Assembly: GCA_964370675.1 (NCBI GenBank)
Contig: CAYJKC010000027.1
Span: 1 to 28,580, forward strand
DNA: 28,580 nt
Direction of reading: 5' to 3'
DNA from: CAYJAD01 sp964370675
Lineage (GTDB): Bacteria; Desulfobacterota; Desulfovibrionia; Desulfovibrionales; Desulfovibrionaceae
The notes under the pieces are model-generated. The model saw only the letters and a list, made by a program, of their open reading frames with translations, did not search any database and was not told the DNA's origin. Numbering within the stretch: the first letter of the stretch is position 1; the number at the start of each line of letters is the position of its first letter. The position numbers and the translations under genes were made by a program. This document shows positions 8,878-16,797 of the stretch, piece by piece.

Positions 8878-9384
8878 TTAATCAAGTATGTTTTTGGCTT
8901 GCTTATAGTAGTCTGTTTTATGGCATTCAAAAAAATAGTCTAACTCATTTTCAGCTATTTGTTTTGCACCCATAAGCTTGTGATAATTTAACACCTTAAG
9001 GTTGTTTTTACGCACATCAAAGTGGCATTTTTCAAAACCTAATGTTTCAAAACCAAATTGACGCACTAAAAAGTCTGCCTCCATGGCTTCATGTGATGCA
9101 ACACCATCAACCATGAGCCAGCTTCCAATGCCAAAGCTATCATGGCGAATATCATAAATCCTAAATGTGCCAATTTTTATGCCGATTAAATTTTCCACAA
9201 TGAAATAATATTCATTCTTTTTATTAAAATAATCTTTTATATAGTTAGTTTGCTTTGCAAGATTATTTTCTGTGGTATTTAAAAACCTTGCCTTATGGGG
9301 GTCACACCTTAAAGAGAGAATAAATTTAGCATCTTCAACTTTAACTTCTCTCAAGCGAACAAATTTTCCTTGACCATATTCCAT
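8878..9384 (-). CDS. GNAT family N-acetyltransferase (RimJ/RimL type)
   Basis: A 168-residue single-domain GNAT enzyme. It opens with the strand-helix VRLREVKVEDAKFILSL usual for Acetyltransf_3 proteins. It has a central strand (FGIGSWLMV) and the late motif KNNLKVLNYHKLMGAK (124-139), equivalent to the N-x-x-S/A...Y...GF region that contacts acetyl-CoA. Flanked by the two CgeB-like genes, it probably acylates a nucleotide sugar or a glycan residue rather than a ribosomal protein. It is one of three candidate acyltransferases for the 3-amino sugar, besides the genes at 10715 and 12565. The 46-base gap before it is the second largest in this run, after the 114 bases ahead of the ABC transporter gene. 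Confidence 0.82.
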   Translation of the reverse strand: MEYGQGKFVRLREVKVEDAKFILSLRCDPHKARFLNTTENNLAKQTNYIKDYFNKKNEYYFIVENLIGIKIGTFRIYDIRHDSFGIGSWLMVDGVASHEAMEADFLVRQFGFETLGFEKCHFDVRKNNLKVLNYHKLMGAKQIAENELDYFFECHKTDYYKQAKNILD

Positions 9385-9430
9385 TATTGAAACTATTTTA
9401 CTTGGTAATATAAAAAGTTATGATACAAAA

Positions 9431-10714
9431 TTAATCTGCTTTACAAAATTTTTCATTAAACTTTTTCATAAAAAGCCTTGGGCGCATGGAGTAATAGGCC
9501 ATTTTTTGAAGTACTCCCTTTGGCAAAAGAAATCTGTTTGGAATACTAGCGGCGCTTATTAATTCAAATTTGCCAGCATGATCTGAGTTTGTGGTATTAC
9601 ATAAAGTTATGCCAGAAATATCTTGCAGGTATTCTAATAAGTGTGAAAAGCGATTTTTTTCATCCACGGCTTTTTGACTTGCCATTACAACATCTTTTCG
9701 CCATGCTTCATCTTTAAGTAGCCTTTGGCAAACATCTCTTGCTTCAGCAGGGCTTGTGTAGGTTGGGATTTCTATATATGGGGAGATGGTTTTTAAATCT
9801 TTTTGTGGTGGAGAAACTAAGCATGCATTGGATGCCAAAATATCTGCCACGCGCCAAGACAAGCCATTTACGGCTTGCGCATTGGGCACTGTAAGGGATA
9901 TGACCGAAGAGTTGAGCATGTTTTGTGTGTCACTTAATGTTAGCATGGGGTTAAAGTTAAAACACTTTACAAGCTCAATGGAATAGGGCAGAGCAAGGAC
10001 CATATTGTTTTTCCAACCAAAGATATTTAACCCTAAATCGGTAAGAGCGTCTAATGTTTTTATGCGCATATTGCTAGTGAGCACATTAAGAATTGCTGTG
10101 TCTTGAGAAAGTTCTCCATTAGTAAATTTGAATTTTTGTATAAATTCTTCTAATTGTTTGTTGTTTTGTAGGTGTAAAAACGTTTTATCAGCACTTCGCC
10201 CCCATCCTATAGTGCCTACAAATGATATATTATAAAAAATATCAAGGTGTTGAGCTTGTATGGCTGTGTGATAACCAATATTAACATTTTGCTCAGGCTT
10301 GCTATTAAAAAGTCTTATGCAATCATTATAAAAACACGAATCCCAGCCACAATGCAAGAAGGTGTATCTTTCAATGTGCTTTTTAATAAATTCCTTACCT
10401 TCAAAAAATGAAGTTGTGTCAGCCATTAAAAGCAATATGGGGCAGCTTGTAATTGGGTAAATGCAATCAGGTAGTGAATTATTGGCAGCAATAATTAGCT
10501 CAGGTTTAAATTGTATAATTTTTTCTTTGATAATTATATCTATACCGCGGTGCTGGCTTTCATTATCAAAGCCAACAATATCATTGGTTCTAATCACCAG
10601 AATATCATGGTTATTTTTTTTTAGTTCTAAAAGTAGAGCTTCGTAATAGGGGTCAAAAGCATTATCTCCTGCCCAAATAATGTTTGACCTAGCTGCAAAT
10701 AAAATTTTTGCCAT
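9431..10714 (-). CDS. CgeB-like glycosyltransferase (second paralogue)
   Basis: A 427-residue relative of the protein encoded at 7510-8868, with the same order of motifs: KPELIIAANNS (70-80), ISFVGTIGWG (163-172), LTDLGLNIFG (224-233), and the donor-domain block SWRVADILASNACLVS (286-301), then an ARDVCQRLL helix. Overall identity to the first copy looks modest outside these blocks, so they are old paralogues that probably use different acceptors. A good ribosome site (AGGTGGAG) lies seven bases before the ATG, which directly follows the stop of the preceding gene. Assigned as a cytoplasmic glycosyltransferase by family resemblance only. Confidence 0.72.
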   Translation of the reverse strand: MAKILFAARSNIIWAGDNAFDPYYEALLLELKKNNHDILVIRTNDIVGFDNESQHRGIDIIIKEKIIQFKPELIIAANNSLPDCIYPITSCPILLLMADTTSFFEGKEFIKKHIERYTFLHCGWDSCFYNDCIRLFNSKPEQNVNIGYHTAIQAQHLDIFYNISFVGTIGWGRSADKTFLHLQNNKQLEEFIQKFKFTNGELSQDTAILNVLTSNMRIKTLDALTDLGLNIFGWKNNMVLALPYSIELVKCFNFNPMLTLSDTQNMLNSSVISLTVPNAQAVNGLSWRVADILASNACLVSPPQKDLKTISPYIEIPTYTSPAEARDVCQRLLKDEAWRKDVVMASQKAVDEKNRFSHLLEYLQDISGITLCNTTNSDHAGKFELISAASIPNRFLLPKGVLQKMAYYSMRPRLFMKKFNEKFCKAD

Positions 10715-11650
10715 TTATAAACTCCACCTATAGGTATCATAGCAGACGGCTCTACCGCCAAACCCTTCTTTTTGATTTATCAAGCCTTCGTTTAATACTG
10801 TGCCTTGTTGTTCAGTTGAAATGCCAAAATCAAAGATGAGTTTGTTTTCACCATATAAATTGATTAGATAGTCCATTGTAAGATCAAGTGCGCCAAGGTT
10901 TTTACCTGTGTTGGAGTTAGCTATATATTGGGCATGTGCAGTTTGTTCAGTTTCAAATATGACAACACCTGCAAGTAATTTTTCTTCTTCAAAGCAACAA
11001 AATAATTTAATATTATTGGGGAATTTGCAGGCTAAATATTCAAGCTCTTTTGCCGTGTGCACAGCGCTTGTTTGATGATATTCTTTCAAAATTTCATTGA
11101 GCATATCGATGTAGCTAATATAGTCATTGCTACATCTAACCTCTAAATTATTTTTTAAGGCTTTTTTTATTCCACGCTTTCTTTGGTCAGAAAATTTTAA
11201 TTTATTTTTTAAGCAAATAGCCGTAGAAATATCACGCCTTACAAGCTGTGCACCATTTTTAAATAAAGCATATAAATCTTCATCAGCAAAATAAGTGTGA
11301 TAGATCTTAGGCATGCATTTATAATATACTTCAATAATATTGCTATCTAATAAATAAGTTTTTAATGCTTCAAAAACATTGAGCATTTTTGAAGCAGTCA
11401 TTTTTAAACCAGTAATAAATCCACCGTATGTTAAACCCATGTGTGAATAGACAATGCTATCTTTGATACATGCCGGTAAAAGCGCAATGAGTTTTTCATC
11501 ATCATAAAATAGCAGCGAAAAGTCTGTAAATCTATCTTGATGGTATTCCATATAATCTCTATGGAGCATAAATGTACCATTTTTTGAATTTGCTACAAAC
11601 TCATCCCAAGCGTGTTTATGTTCAGCGGTATATTGTTTTACTGTTATCAT
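10715..11650 (-). CDS. FemAB/BioF2-like GNAT-fold acyltransferase
   Basis: A 311-residue protein with a two-part GNAT-type layout like FemAB and the BioF2-like Acetyltransf_6 family. The first half has WDEFV...GTFMLHRDYMEYH. The second half (about 150-290) has KRGIKKALKN, then LAGVVIFETEQTAHAQYIA and LDLTMDYLI, and ends near FDFGISTE. Such proteins transfer acyl or aminoacyl groups and are common in O-antigen and exopolysaccharide loci. Its ATG overlaps the stop of the upstream gene (ATGA), so the two are translationally coupled. Which donor (acyl-CoA, acyl-ACP or aminoacyl-tRNA) it uses is unknown; the ACP encoded four genes earlier makes an acyl-ACP donor worth testing. Confidence 0.72.
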   Translation of the reverse strand: MITVKQYTAEHKHAWDEFVANSKNGTFMLHRDYMEYHQDRFTDFSLLFYDDEKLIALLPACIKDSIVYSHMGLTYGGFITGLKMTASKMLNVFEALKTYLLDSNIIEVYYKCMPKIYHTYFADEDLYALFKNGAQLVRRDISTAICLKNKLKFSDQRKRGIKKALKNNLEVRCSNDYISYIDMLNEILKEYHQTSAVHTAKELEYLACKFPNNIKLFCCFEEEKLLAGVVIFETEQTAHAQYIANSNTGKNLGALDLTMDYLINLYGENKLIFDFGISTEQQGTVLNEGLINQKEGFGGRAVCYDTYRWSL

Positions 11651-12561
11651 TTTGGCATAAGCTCCGCATAACCAAAGCCTGTTTTACCCATGTCGTTGCC
11701 AGCATAAAACATATATGTTCCGTACTTTGTTTCAGTAACAACAGGATAACATGCCATTTGAGAATCAAAACCGCTGGTAGAAATATCTAGCCTACCCACA
11801 TGATCTTTACGCTCCCAATTTTTGCCATCAGAGCTTGTGGCATAGCCAGCCTTGTATTCTTTATCTAAGGTATCAAAAGTATAGCGCATTTCATAATGGT
11901 CTTTAAGTTTTCTGACCTTGGGGCGACCGATGCGGTATTCATTGCCCATGCATTGTACACAAGTTTTGCCTTCTTTACCAAGATTTATACCATCCTCTGA
12001 TTCAATATATTTAATATAATAAGTAGGATATGGTATGTCATTGATATAGGTCCAGTCATGAATTACAGCGTACCAAATCTTAAATATATCACCATCTTGG
12101 ATTACAGTGTGTATACAGCGCCCAAAAATTCCTTCATCTGCGCGGTCCAGTACAGGATTTTGCTGCACTCTTGTAAAAGAGTTGCCATTATCTGTAGAAA
12201 TAGCAAGCCCCGAGAAAGCTAAAAATTTAACTTTTTTAACTAATTGAAATCCAACATAATACATGCGAATTTCATCATTAACCCTAATAACTTCACCAAG
12301 CAACATGCCATTATCATCAAAGCAGCCAGAGTTGCCTATGTCTAGTACAGGTTGTTGCGATATACCAAGTATTTGCTTAGGATTTTTAGCAGCAATATCT
12401 ATATAGCCAATGCGTCCCACACCGTTTTTATCGCGAAAAGATGAATAAATTCTAATAGTTTCATCATCGAGCATAAATGGCTCTGGTGTTAAAACAGTAT
12501 TATTCATCCACTCACTTGAGCCATCAGGACAATAGATTAAGCCTTTTTTTTCCCACTCCAT
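11647..12561 (-). CDS. Five-bladed beta-propeller glycosidase-like protein in a glycan operon
   Basis: A 304-residue cytoplasmic protein with repeating blade-like segments: RIYSSFRDKNGVGRIGYID, IRMYYVGFQL, FKIWYAVI, YEMRYTF, and TYMFYAGNDM near the end. Each pairs with a DG or DN turn (STDNGNSF, SEDGI, SSDGKNW). This is the pattern of GH43/GH32-like propellers and of the domain named after plant glucosamine inositolphosphorylceramide transferase 1, often found beside sugar-nucleotide genes in bacteria. There is no secretion signal, so a secreted hydrolase is unlikely; transferase, phosphorylase or binding roles are possible. AGGGG lies six bases before the ATG. It sits between the hexapeptide acyltransferase gene and the FemAB-like gene with a 3-base gap and an ATGA overlap. 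Confidence 0.7.
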   Translation of the reverse strand: MEWEKKGLIYCPDGSSEWMNNTVLTPEPFMLDDETIRIYSSFRDKNGVGRIGYIDIAAKNPKQILGISQQPVLDIGNSGCFDDNGMLLGEVIRVNDEIRMYYVGFQLVKKVKFLAFSGLAISTDNGNSFTRVQQNPVLDRADEGIFGRCIHTVIQDGDIFKIWYAVIHDWTYINDIPYPTYYIKYIESEDGINLGKEGKTCVQCMGNEYRIGRPKVRKLKDHYEMRYTFDTLDKEYKAGYATSSDGKNWERKDHVGRLDISTSGFDSQMACYPVVTETKYGTYMFYAGNDMGKTGFGYAELMPK

Positions 12562-12564
12562 AGC

Positions 12565-13239
12565 TTACCCCTTTATGCCACAAAACATGGTAGCGGATAT
12601 TTTTGCTTGTTGTGTGGGTTTTTCAAGAAAAACGCTGTCGTCCTGAGTGTCTTTATGTATATTACACCCAATGCCAATGAAATTATTTTTGCCAATTTTT
12701 ACTGTATCAGCAACAGCAGAGTTTACACCCATAAAGCTATATTCGCCAATTTCGCAAAAACCTGGAATAACAACATGTGATGAAATGAAGCAATGGTCGT
12801 GAATATTGGAGCGATGACCAAGATGATTACCATTCCACATAACCACATTATTGCCTACACTGGTGAAGGCTTGTAATATATTGCCCTCGAGAATAAAACA
12901 ATTATCACCTATCTGCACATTATCCCAAACAAAACAGCGCGAACTAACATAGCTTGCCATAGTATAGCCCATGTTTTTGCAAGCCGTATATACTCTTGCA
13001 CGCGCGTGATTTAGCTCCGCTGAACCCATGGCCACAAAAAGAGAATACTTTGTTGAAGGATAAGTTGCTTCAATATTTTCAAGTGCCACTATGGGCAAAT
13101 CTTGCAAGGTTTTTTCTGTGATAAATTGCTCATTTACAGAAAAAGCTACCACGTCATAATCAGAGTCTTTGGTAAAATATTCATAGGCTAGGAGTCCAGT
13201 TTCACCAGTACCTATTATAACCAATTTTTTACTCTGCAT
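12565..13239 (-). CDS. NeuD/PglD-family hexapeptide sugar acyltransferase
   Basis: A 224-residue enzyme with the two-domain layout of PglD/NeuD. A Rossmann-like N-terminus binds the nucleotide sugar (IIGTGETG, 8-15). A left-handed beta-helix of hexapeptide repeats (about 105-205: VQIGDNCFI, HDHCFISSHVVI, CEIGEYSFMGV, VKIGKNNFIGI) binds the CoA- or ACP-linked acyl donor. His142 in LGHRSNIHDH aligns with the catalytic base of the family. It starts inside the end of the ACP gene (11-base overlap), so it is probably made together with that protein. This makes it the best candidate to move an acyl group onto the C3 amine of the dideoxy sugar, in place of the acetyltransferases FdtC/QdtC. Confidence 0.83.
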   Translation of the reverse strand: MQSKKLVIIGTGETGLLAYEYFTKDSDYDVVAFSVNEQFITEKTLQDLPIVALENIEATYPSTKYSLFVAMGSAELNHARARVYTACKNMGYTMASYVSSRCFVWDNVQIGDNCFILEGNILQAFTSVGNNVVMWNGNHLGHRSNIHDHCFISSHVVIPGFCEIGEYSFMGVNSAVADTVKIGKNNFIGIGCNIHKDTQDDSVFLEKPTQQAKISATMFCGIKG

Positions 13240-13456
13240 TGTGAAAAACCTTTAATAGATCTTGAGCCGACTTAGCCGCCTGCACTTCTTGAAAGTTTAT
13301 GCTTATGCCAAGCTCTTTGTCGAAAAATGATATGGTAGCAATTTGGGCTAAAGAATCCCATTCGCTTATTTCTTCAAATGCTGTATCTTCTTTAATAATA
13401 TTATCTAGTTGTAGTATATCTTTAGAAAGTTTTTCTAAAAACTCAGCCTTGGTCAT
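13229..13456 (-). CDS. Acyl carrier protein dedicated to the glycan locus
   Basis: A 75-residue acidic four-helix ACP. Ser35 in EWDSLAQI is the phosphopantetheine attachment site (DSL motif). It differs from housekeeping AcpP by EISEWDSLAQIAT where the fatty-acid protein has a DSLD(T/M)VEL-type sequence, so it is a specialised carrier. Start: AGG lies six bases before the ATG at 13456, which comes one base after the stop of the KAS III gene. The frame also has an ATG at 13468 without a spaced ribosome site. It carries acyl intermediates made by the neighbouring synthase and probably passes them to the acyltransferase gene that overlaps its 3' end. Confidence 0.9.
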   Translation of the reverse strand: MTKAEFLEKLSKDILQLDNIIKEDTAFEEISEWDSLAQIATISFFDKELGISINFQEVQAAKSAQDLLKVFHNAE

Positions 13457-13457
13457 C

Positions 13458-14507
13458 TCACACCTCATATTCCATTATTTCTGAACAGTAAATTTTATTA
13501 ATATCTATAATCACGCTTGCCCAACTTAGACCTACACCAAAGCCAGACAATAACATTTTGTTATTATTGTTTGTTATTTCTTCATGCAGCATATCTACCA
13601 TGGCGCAAGGAATGGATGCTCCGCATTGATTACCATATTTAGTCATGGTTCCCATGGGTAATTTAGTTTCTTCAACTCCTAGTTTTCTGGCAATGTTTTC
13701 TAAAATAAATTTATTTGCTTGATGCAAGACAAAATAATTAATGTCTTCTTTTGCAAACTTAGTTCGCTCAAGAAGTTGCTCAATGCTAGGAGCAATTTCT
13801 GAAATGGTAAATTCAAAAATTCTTCCACCATCCATATGGGATTTATACATAAAACTGCCATCATCGTAAAATAAATCTTTATGCGGTGGGTTCTTAAATC
13901 CACCATGCTTACACATTAAAGAGTCATAACCGGAGCCATCTGAATGAATGTTAAAATGAATTTGATTGGCATTACTATCAAACTCAATAAGACTTGCAGT
14001 GCCGGCATCACCAAAAACTGGTGCTGTATTATTGTTAAACATATCAGAAAATTTTGAAAAACTATCTCCCACTAGCAATAATACTTTTTTACATCCTGCA
14101 TTAATGAGCATGGCAGCTTGATATAGCCCAAGCACATAGCCAGAGCAGGCTTGGGGAATGTCCATGACAACACACTCTTTAGCAAGCTCTAATTCTTTAT
14201 GTAATACATATGATGTAGCAGGCATTAAATAGTCTGGAGTATATGAAATAAAAAGTAATGCGTCTATATCATCTTTAGATGTATTTGTTTTTTCAAGTAA
14301 ATCCTTGGCAGCTTTTAGACAAAGGTCTGAGGTCATTACTTGAGTAGCATTAACACGGCGATTTAAAAAACCAGAAGATTCAATAACTCTTTGAATTTTT
14401 TTTGCATCTCCATTGTAGAGATTTTTATCTTCTAAAAGAGACAGTTCATGTGGAGGTATAACGGCAGAAATACCTTTAAGTTTCACATTATTAAAGGAAA
14501 AAATCAT
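13458..14507 (-). CDS. 3-oxoacyl-ACP synthase III (FabH-like, KAS III)
   Basis: A 349-residue thiolase-fold condensing enzyme with an intact Cys-His-Asn triad: Cys121 in DIPQACSGYV, His262 in VLHQANKF, and Asn293 in YGNQCGASIP. KAS III enzymes join acyl-CoA with malonyl-ACP to give a 3-oxoacyl-ACP; with acetyl-CoA the product is acetoacetyl-ACP. It starts by ATGA overlap with fdtA and has a strong AGGTGG site. It is followed at once by an ACP gene, so it very likely loads that ACP. It is somewhat longer than E. coli FabH (about 317) and resembles the KAS III copies found in O-antigen and secondary-metabolite loci. No ketoreductase gene lies nearby, so either the 3-oxo group is kept or housekeeping FabG reduces it. 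Confidence 0.9.
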   Translation of the reverse strand: MIFSFNNVKLKGISAVIPPHELSLLEDKNLYNGDAKKIQRVIESSGFLNRRVNATQVMTSDLCLKAAKDLLEKTNTSKDDIDALLFISYTPDYLMPATSYVLHKELELAKECVVMDIPQACSGYVLGLYQAAMLINAGCKKVLLLVGDSFSKFSDMFNNNTAPVFGDAGTASLIEFDSNANQIHFNIHSDGSGYDSLMCKHGGFKNPPHKDLFYDDGSFMYKSHMDGGRIFEFTISEIAPSIEQLLERTKFAKEDINYFVLHQANKFILENIARKLGVEETKLPMGTMTKYGNQCGASIPCAMVDMLHEEITNNNNKMLLSGFGVGLSWASVIIDINKIYCSEIMEYEV

Positions 14508-14899
14508 TTATCCACCTCTTCAAGAAAAACATTGTAATCTCTAATATAATCATCTTCTGTATAGTGATCAGATGCTAGAACCATGAGCACACAATTTTCA
14601 GAGAAGTTAGTAAATTCTCTCCAAATATTGTTTTTTAAATATAAGCCTTGCGCTGGATTATCTAGTGTTACAACCTTTCTTTCTCTACCATTATCTAAAA
14701 TAAAATCGCATGAGCCAGCAAGGCAAACCACCACTTGCTCAAGTCTTCTATGTGAATGTTTACCACGAACCACTTGATTTTCAGTATCCCAAATGTAGTA
14801 AACCCTTTTGATATCAAAGGGAAAATCTTCATTTTTTTCTAGTGCAACCAGCTTACCTGCGTGGTCACCACGTATTTTGAAATTTAAGATCATGTACAT
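14504..14899 (-). CDS. fdtA: dTDP-4-oxo-6-deoxy-glucose 3,4-ketoisomerase (FdtA/QdtA type cupin)
   Basis: A 131-residue cupin that moves the keto group of dTDP-4-keto-6-deoxyglucose from C4 to C3. This is the step between RfbB and FdtB. The family signature is clear: IKRVYYIWDT (30-39), RGKHSHRRLEQV (45-56, with His48 and His50 in the active site), and LYLKNNIWREF (87-97). The product stereochemistry at C4 (galacto for FdtA, gluco for QdtA) cannot be assigned. Trp93-Arg94-Glu95 looks QdtA-like, but Ala14 occupies the place where I recall Tyr in QdtA and Arg in FdtA. The symbol fdtA is therefore used for the family. No clear ribosome site; an in-frame ATG lies two codons in. It follows the ABC transporter gene by 21 bases. 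Confidence 0.88.
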   Translation of the reverse strand: MYMILNFKIRGDHAGKLVALEKNEDFPFDIKRVYYIWDTENQVVRGKHSHRRLEQVVVCLAGSCDFILDNGRERKVVTLDNPAQGLYLKNNIWREFTNFSENCVLMVLASDHYTEDDYIRDYNVFLEEVDK

Positions 14900-14920
14900 A
14901 ATTTACTACTTAATCAACTT

Positions 14921-16750
14921 TTAGCATTCTTTGATATTTGGTGATTCAATGTAGGATTTTAATACTTCTTGAGTTGGTCCTTCCATGATAATTTCACCAT
15001 GCTCTAACCAGATAAGTCTGTTACATTTTTCTACGGTACTAAGTCTGTGTGCTATAATTACACAGGTAATATCATCTGCTAAGGTATCAATAGTATCTTG
15101 AATAGCCTTTTCATTGTGTTGGTCAAGGGCAGAGGTTGCTTCATCAAAAATAAGAATGGAAGGGTGAGTGTATAAAGCTCTGGCAATGGACACACGTTGA
15201 GCTTGACCGCCGGATAATCCGGCACCATTATCACCTATTTTAAGCTCTAAACTTTCATCATCGTCAGTAACAAAATCTATGGCAGCTTTACGACAAGCTT
15301 CGCGTACACGCACAGGATCATAAGGGTCACCCCATTCACTAAAAGCCACATTCTCAGCTAATGTACCAGCAAATAAAAATGGAGTTTGCGGAACATAACC
15401 AATTTTTGAGGCAAGAGCCGCAGCACCTTCTGGGCTAAGTTTTGTATCGTCAATTTTAATATCTCCAGTACTTGGTGGCAATAAACCACTCATAATCCCA
15501 GCAAGAGTGCTTTTGCCTCCTCCAGAAGTACCAATAAGGCCGATTTTTTCACCTTTTTCAATGCGTATGTTAATGTTTTTTAGGCAATAGTCATTGTTGT
15601 CACCATATTTAAAATTTATGTTTCGCAGTGTAATATTCTTATCAAAGGTAAAGTTGGGATCTGGCTCTATTAGTTGCTCAGAGGGTAAAGCTCGTAATTG
15701 CTCTAATAATTCCACCACAGCAGTGGCCATGACACGAAATGCACGTACTGAAATTTGCAAACTAATAATACGATTACAATATGGTAAAACACGCCAAGCC
15801 GTAATTACTAATAAGCCTAAAGCAGCAGAAATACGCTCGATGCTAGCTTGCTCTATAAAAACTAAATAGCTTATGGCTGCAACAACTGTAAAAAAGCCTA
15901 TACTTTCAAGCAACCAAGATGGGGCAGTAGGTGCAATATGATTGAAACTGCGTGACTTGCGGCCTCGTAAGTTATTTTCTATTATGGCATTTAAAAACTT
16001 TTCCTGCTGGCGGTATATTAATACTTCTCGAATGCCCTTGGTAGCACATAAAATAACATTAGTTTCTTTTAAGGCACAATCAGCTGCAATTTTAGCATTT
16101 ATATCCACCTTACCCTTTACGGCACGAAAGAAAATAATGCCCGAAAACAGGGTAGTGGCAACGACAATGGTAGTAAGTAGTGGCTCTTGCACAACTAAGC
16201 TACCAAATAAGAGAATTACCGTAATTATTAGGGAATACATAACAAGTAGTGTAGATAGCATAGAGCCAAGGTGTCCGCGCCACTGCATACGCTGATACAT
16301 GACAGTACTAGCAGAAGAAAGATGCCATGCATAATCGCGATAAAGATAACGCGACATAATTTCATTACCAATACTTAGGGAAATATCTTCACCAAGCAGG
16401 ATAGATGCGCGAGCTTCAACAAAGCTTACAATGCTTTTAAGGAAGCAAATCACAACTACCAAGACACCGGATATAATCAGTAAGCGTCTTGGATCTTGTG
16501 CCCAAACATCAAGAGCAGGAGATATGGTAAAAAGTATTTGGAAAAAAGCAGAGCTCCGTAAACCTTCGCTATGAGTTAAGGCAAGACCCATATTAGCAAG
16601 AACAAATATGAACCAAAGCTCAAGCACACTTTGTATGACCATGAGCAAAAAAATCATGAAAGTGCGTATACGTAAATTGCGATTTAATAATGGAAAAATT
16701 CTAAGAAAATCTTCAGCAAAGTTTCTTTTTAATGAAGCAAGTGCAAACAT
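14921..16750 (-). CDS. ABC transporter, fused permease-ATPase, lipid-linked glycan flippase-like
   Basis: A 609-residue half-transporter of the MsbA/PglK type. The N-terminal 340 residues carry about six membrane helices (for example around 30-55, 90-110, 160-185, 190-210, 280-300). The ATPase domain follows: Walker A GTSGGGKST (407-415), Q-loop near GYVPQTPF (451-458), signature LSGGQ (513-517), Walker B ILIFDE (532-537) and H-loop His568. As the first gene of the sugar-modification operon it most likely flips an undecaprenyl-linked glycan to the periplasm, like PglK or Wzk, instead of a Wzx flippase, which is absent. A lipid or peptide exporter cannot be ruled out from motifs alone. A fair sigma-70 promoter lies 48 bases upstream. 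Confidence 0.85.
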   Translation of the reverse strand: MFALASLKRNFAEDFLRIFPLLNRNLRIRTFMIFLLMVIQSVLELWFIFVLANMGLALTHSEGLRSSAFFQILFTISPALDVWAQDPRRLLIISGVLVVVICFLKSIVSFVEARASILLGEDISLSIGNEIMSRYLYRDYAWHLSSASTVMYQRMQWRGHLGSMLSTLLVMYSLIITVILLFGSLVVQEPLLTTIVVATTLFSGIIFFRAVKGKVDINAKIAADCALKETNVILCATKGIREVLIYRQQEKFLNAIIENNLRGRKSRSFNHIAPTAPSWLLESIGFFTVVAAISYLVFIEQASIERISAALGLLVITAWRVLPYCNRIISLQISVRAFRVMATAVVELLEQLRALPSEQLIEPDPNFTFDKNITLRNINFKYGDNNDYCLKNINIRIEKGEKIGLIGTSGGGKSTLAGIMSGLLPPSTGDIKIDDTKLSPEGAAALASKIGYVPQTPFLFAGTLAENVAFSEWGDPYDPVRVREACRKAAIDFVTDDDESLELKIGDNGAGLSGGQAQRVSIARALYTHPSILIFDEATSALDQHNEKAIQDTIDTLADDITCVIIAHRLSTVEKCNRLIWLEHGEIIMEGPTQEVLKSYIESPNIKEC

Positions 16751-16797
16751 GTATATTAAAATCCTAATGGTTTGTAGTTACGGCAAATTAATGTTAC

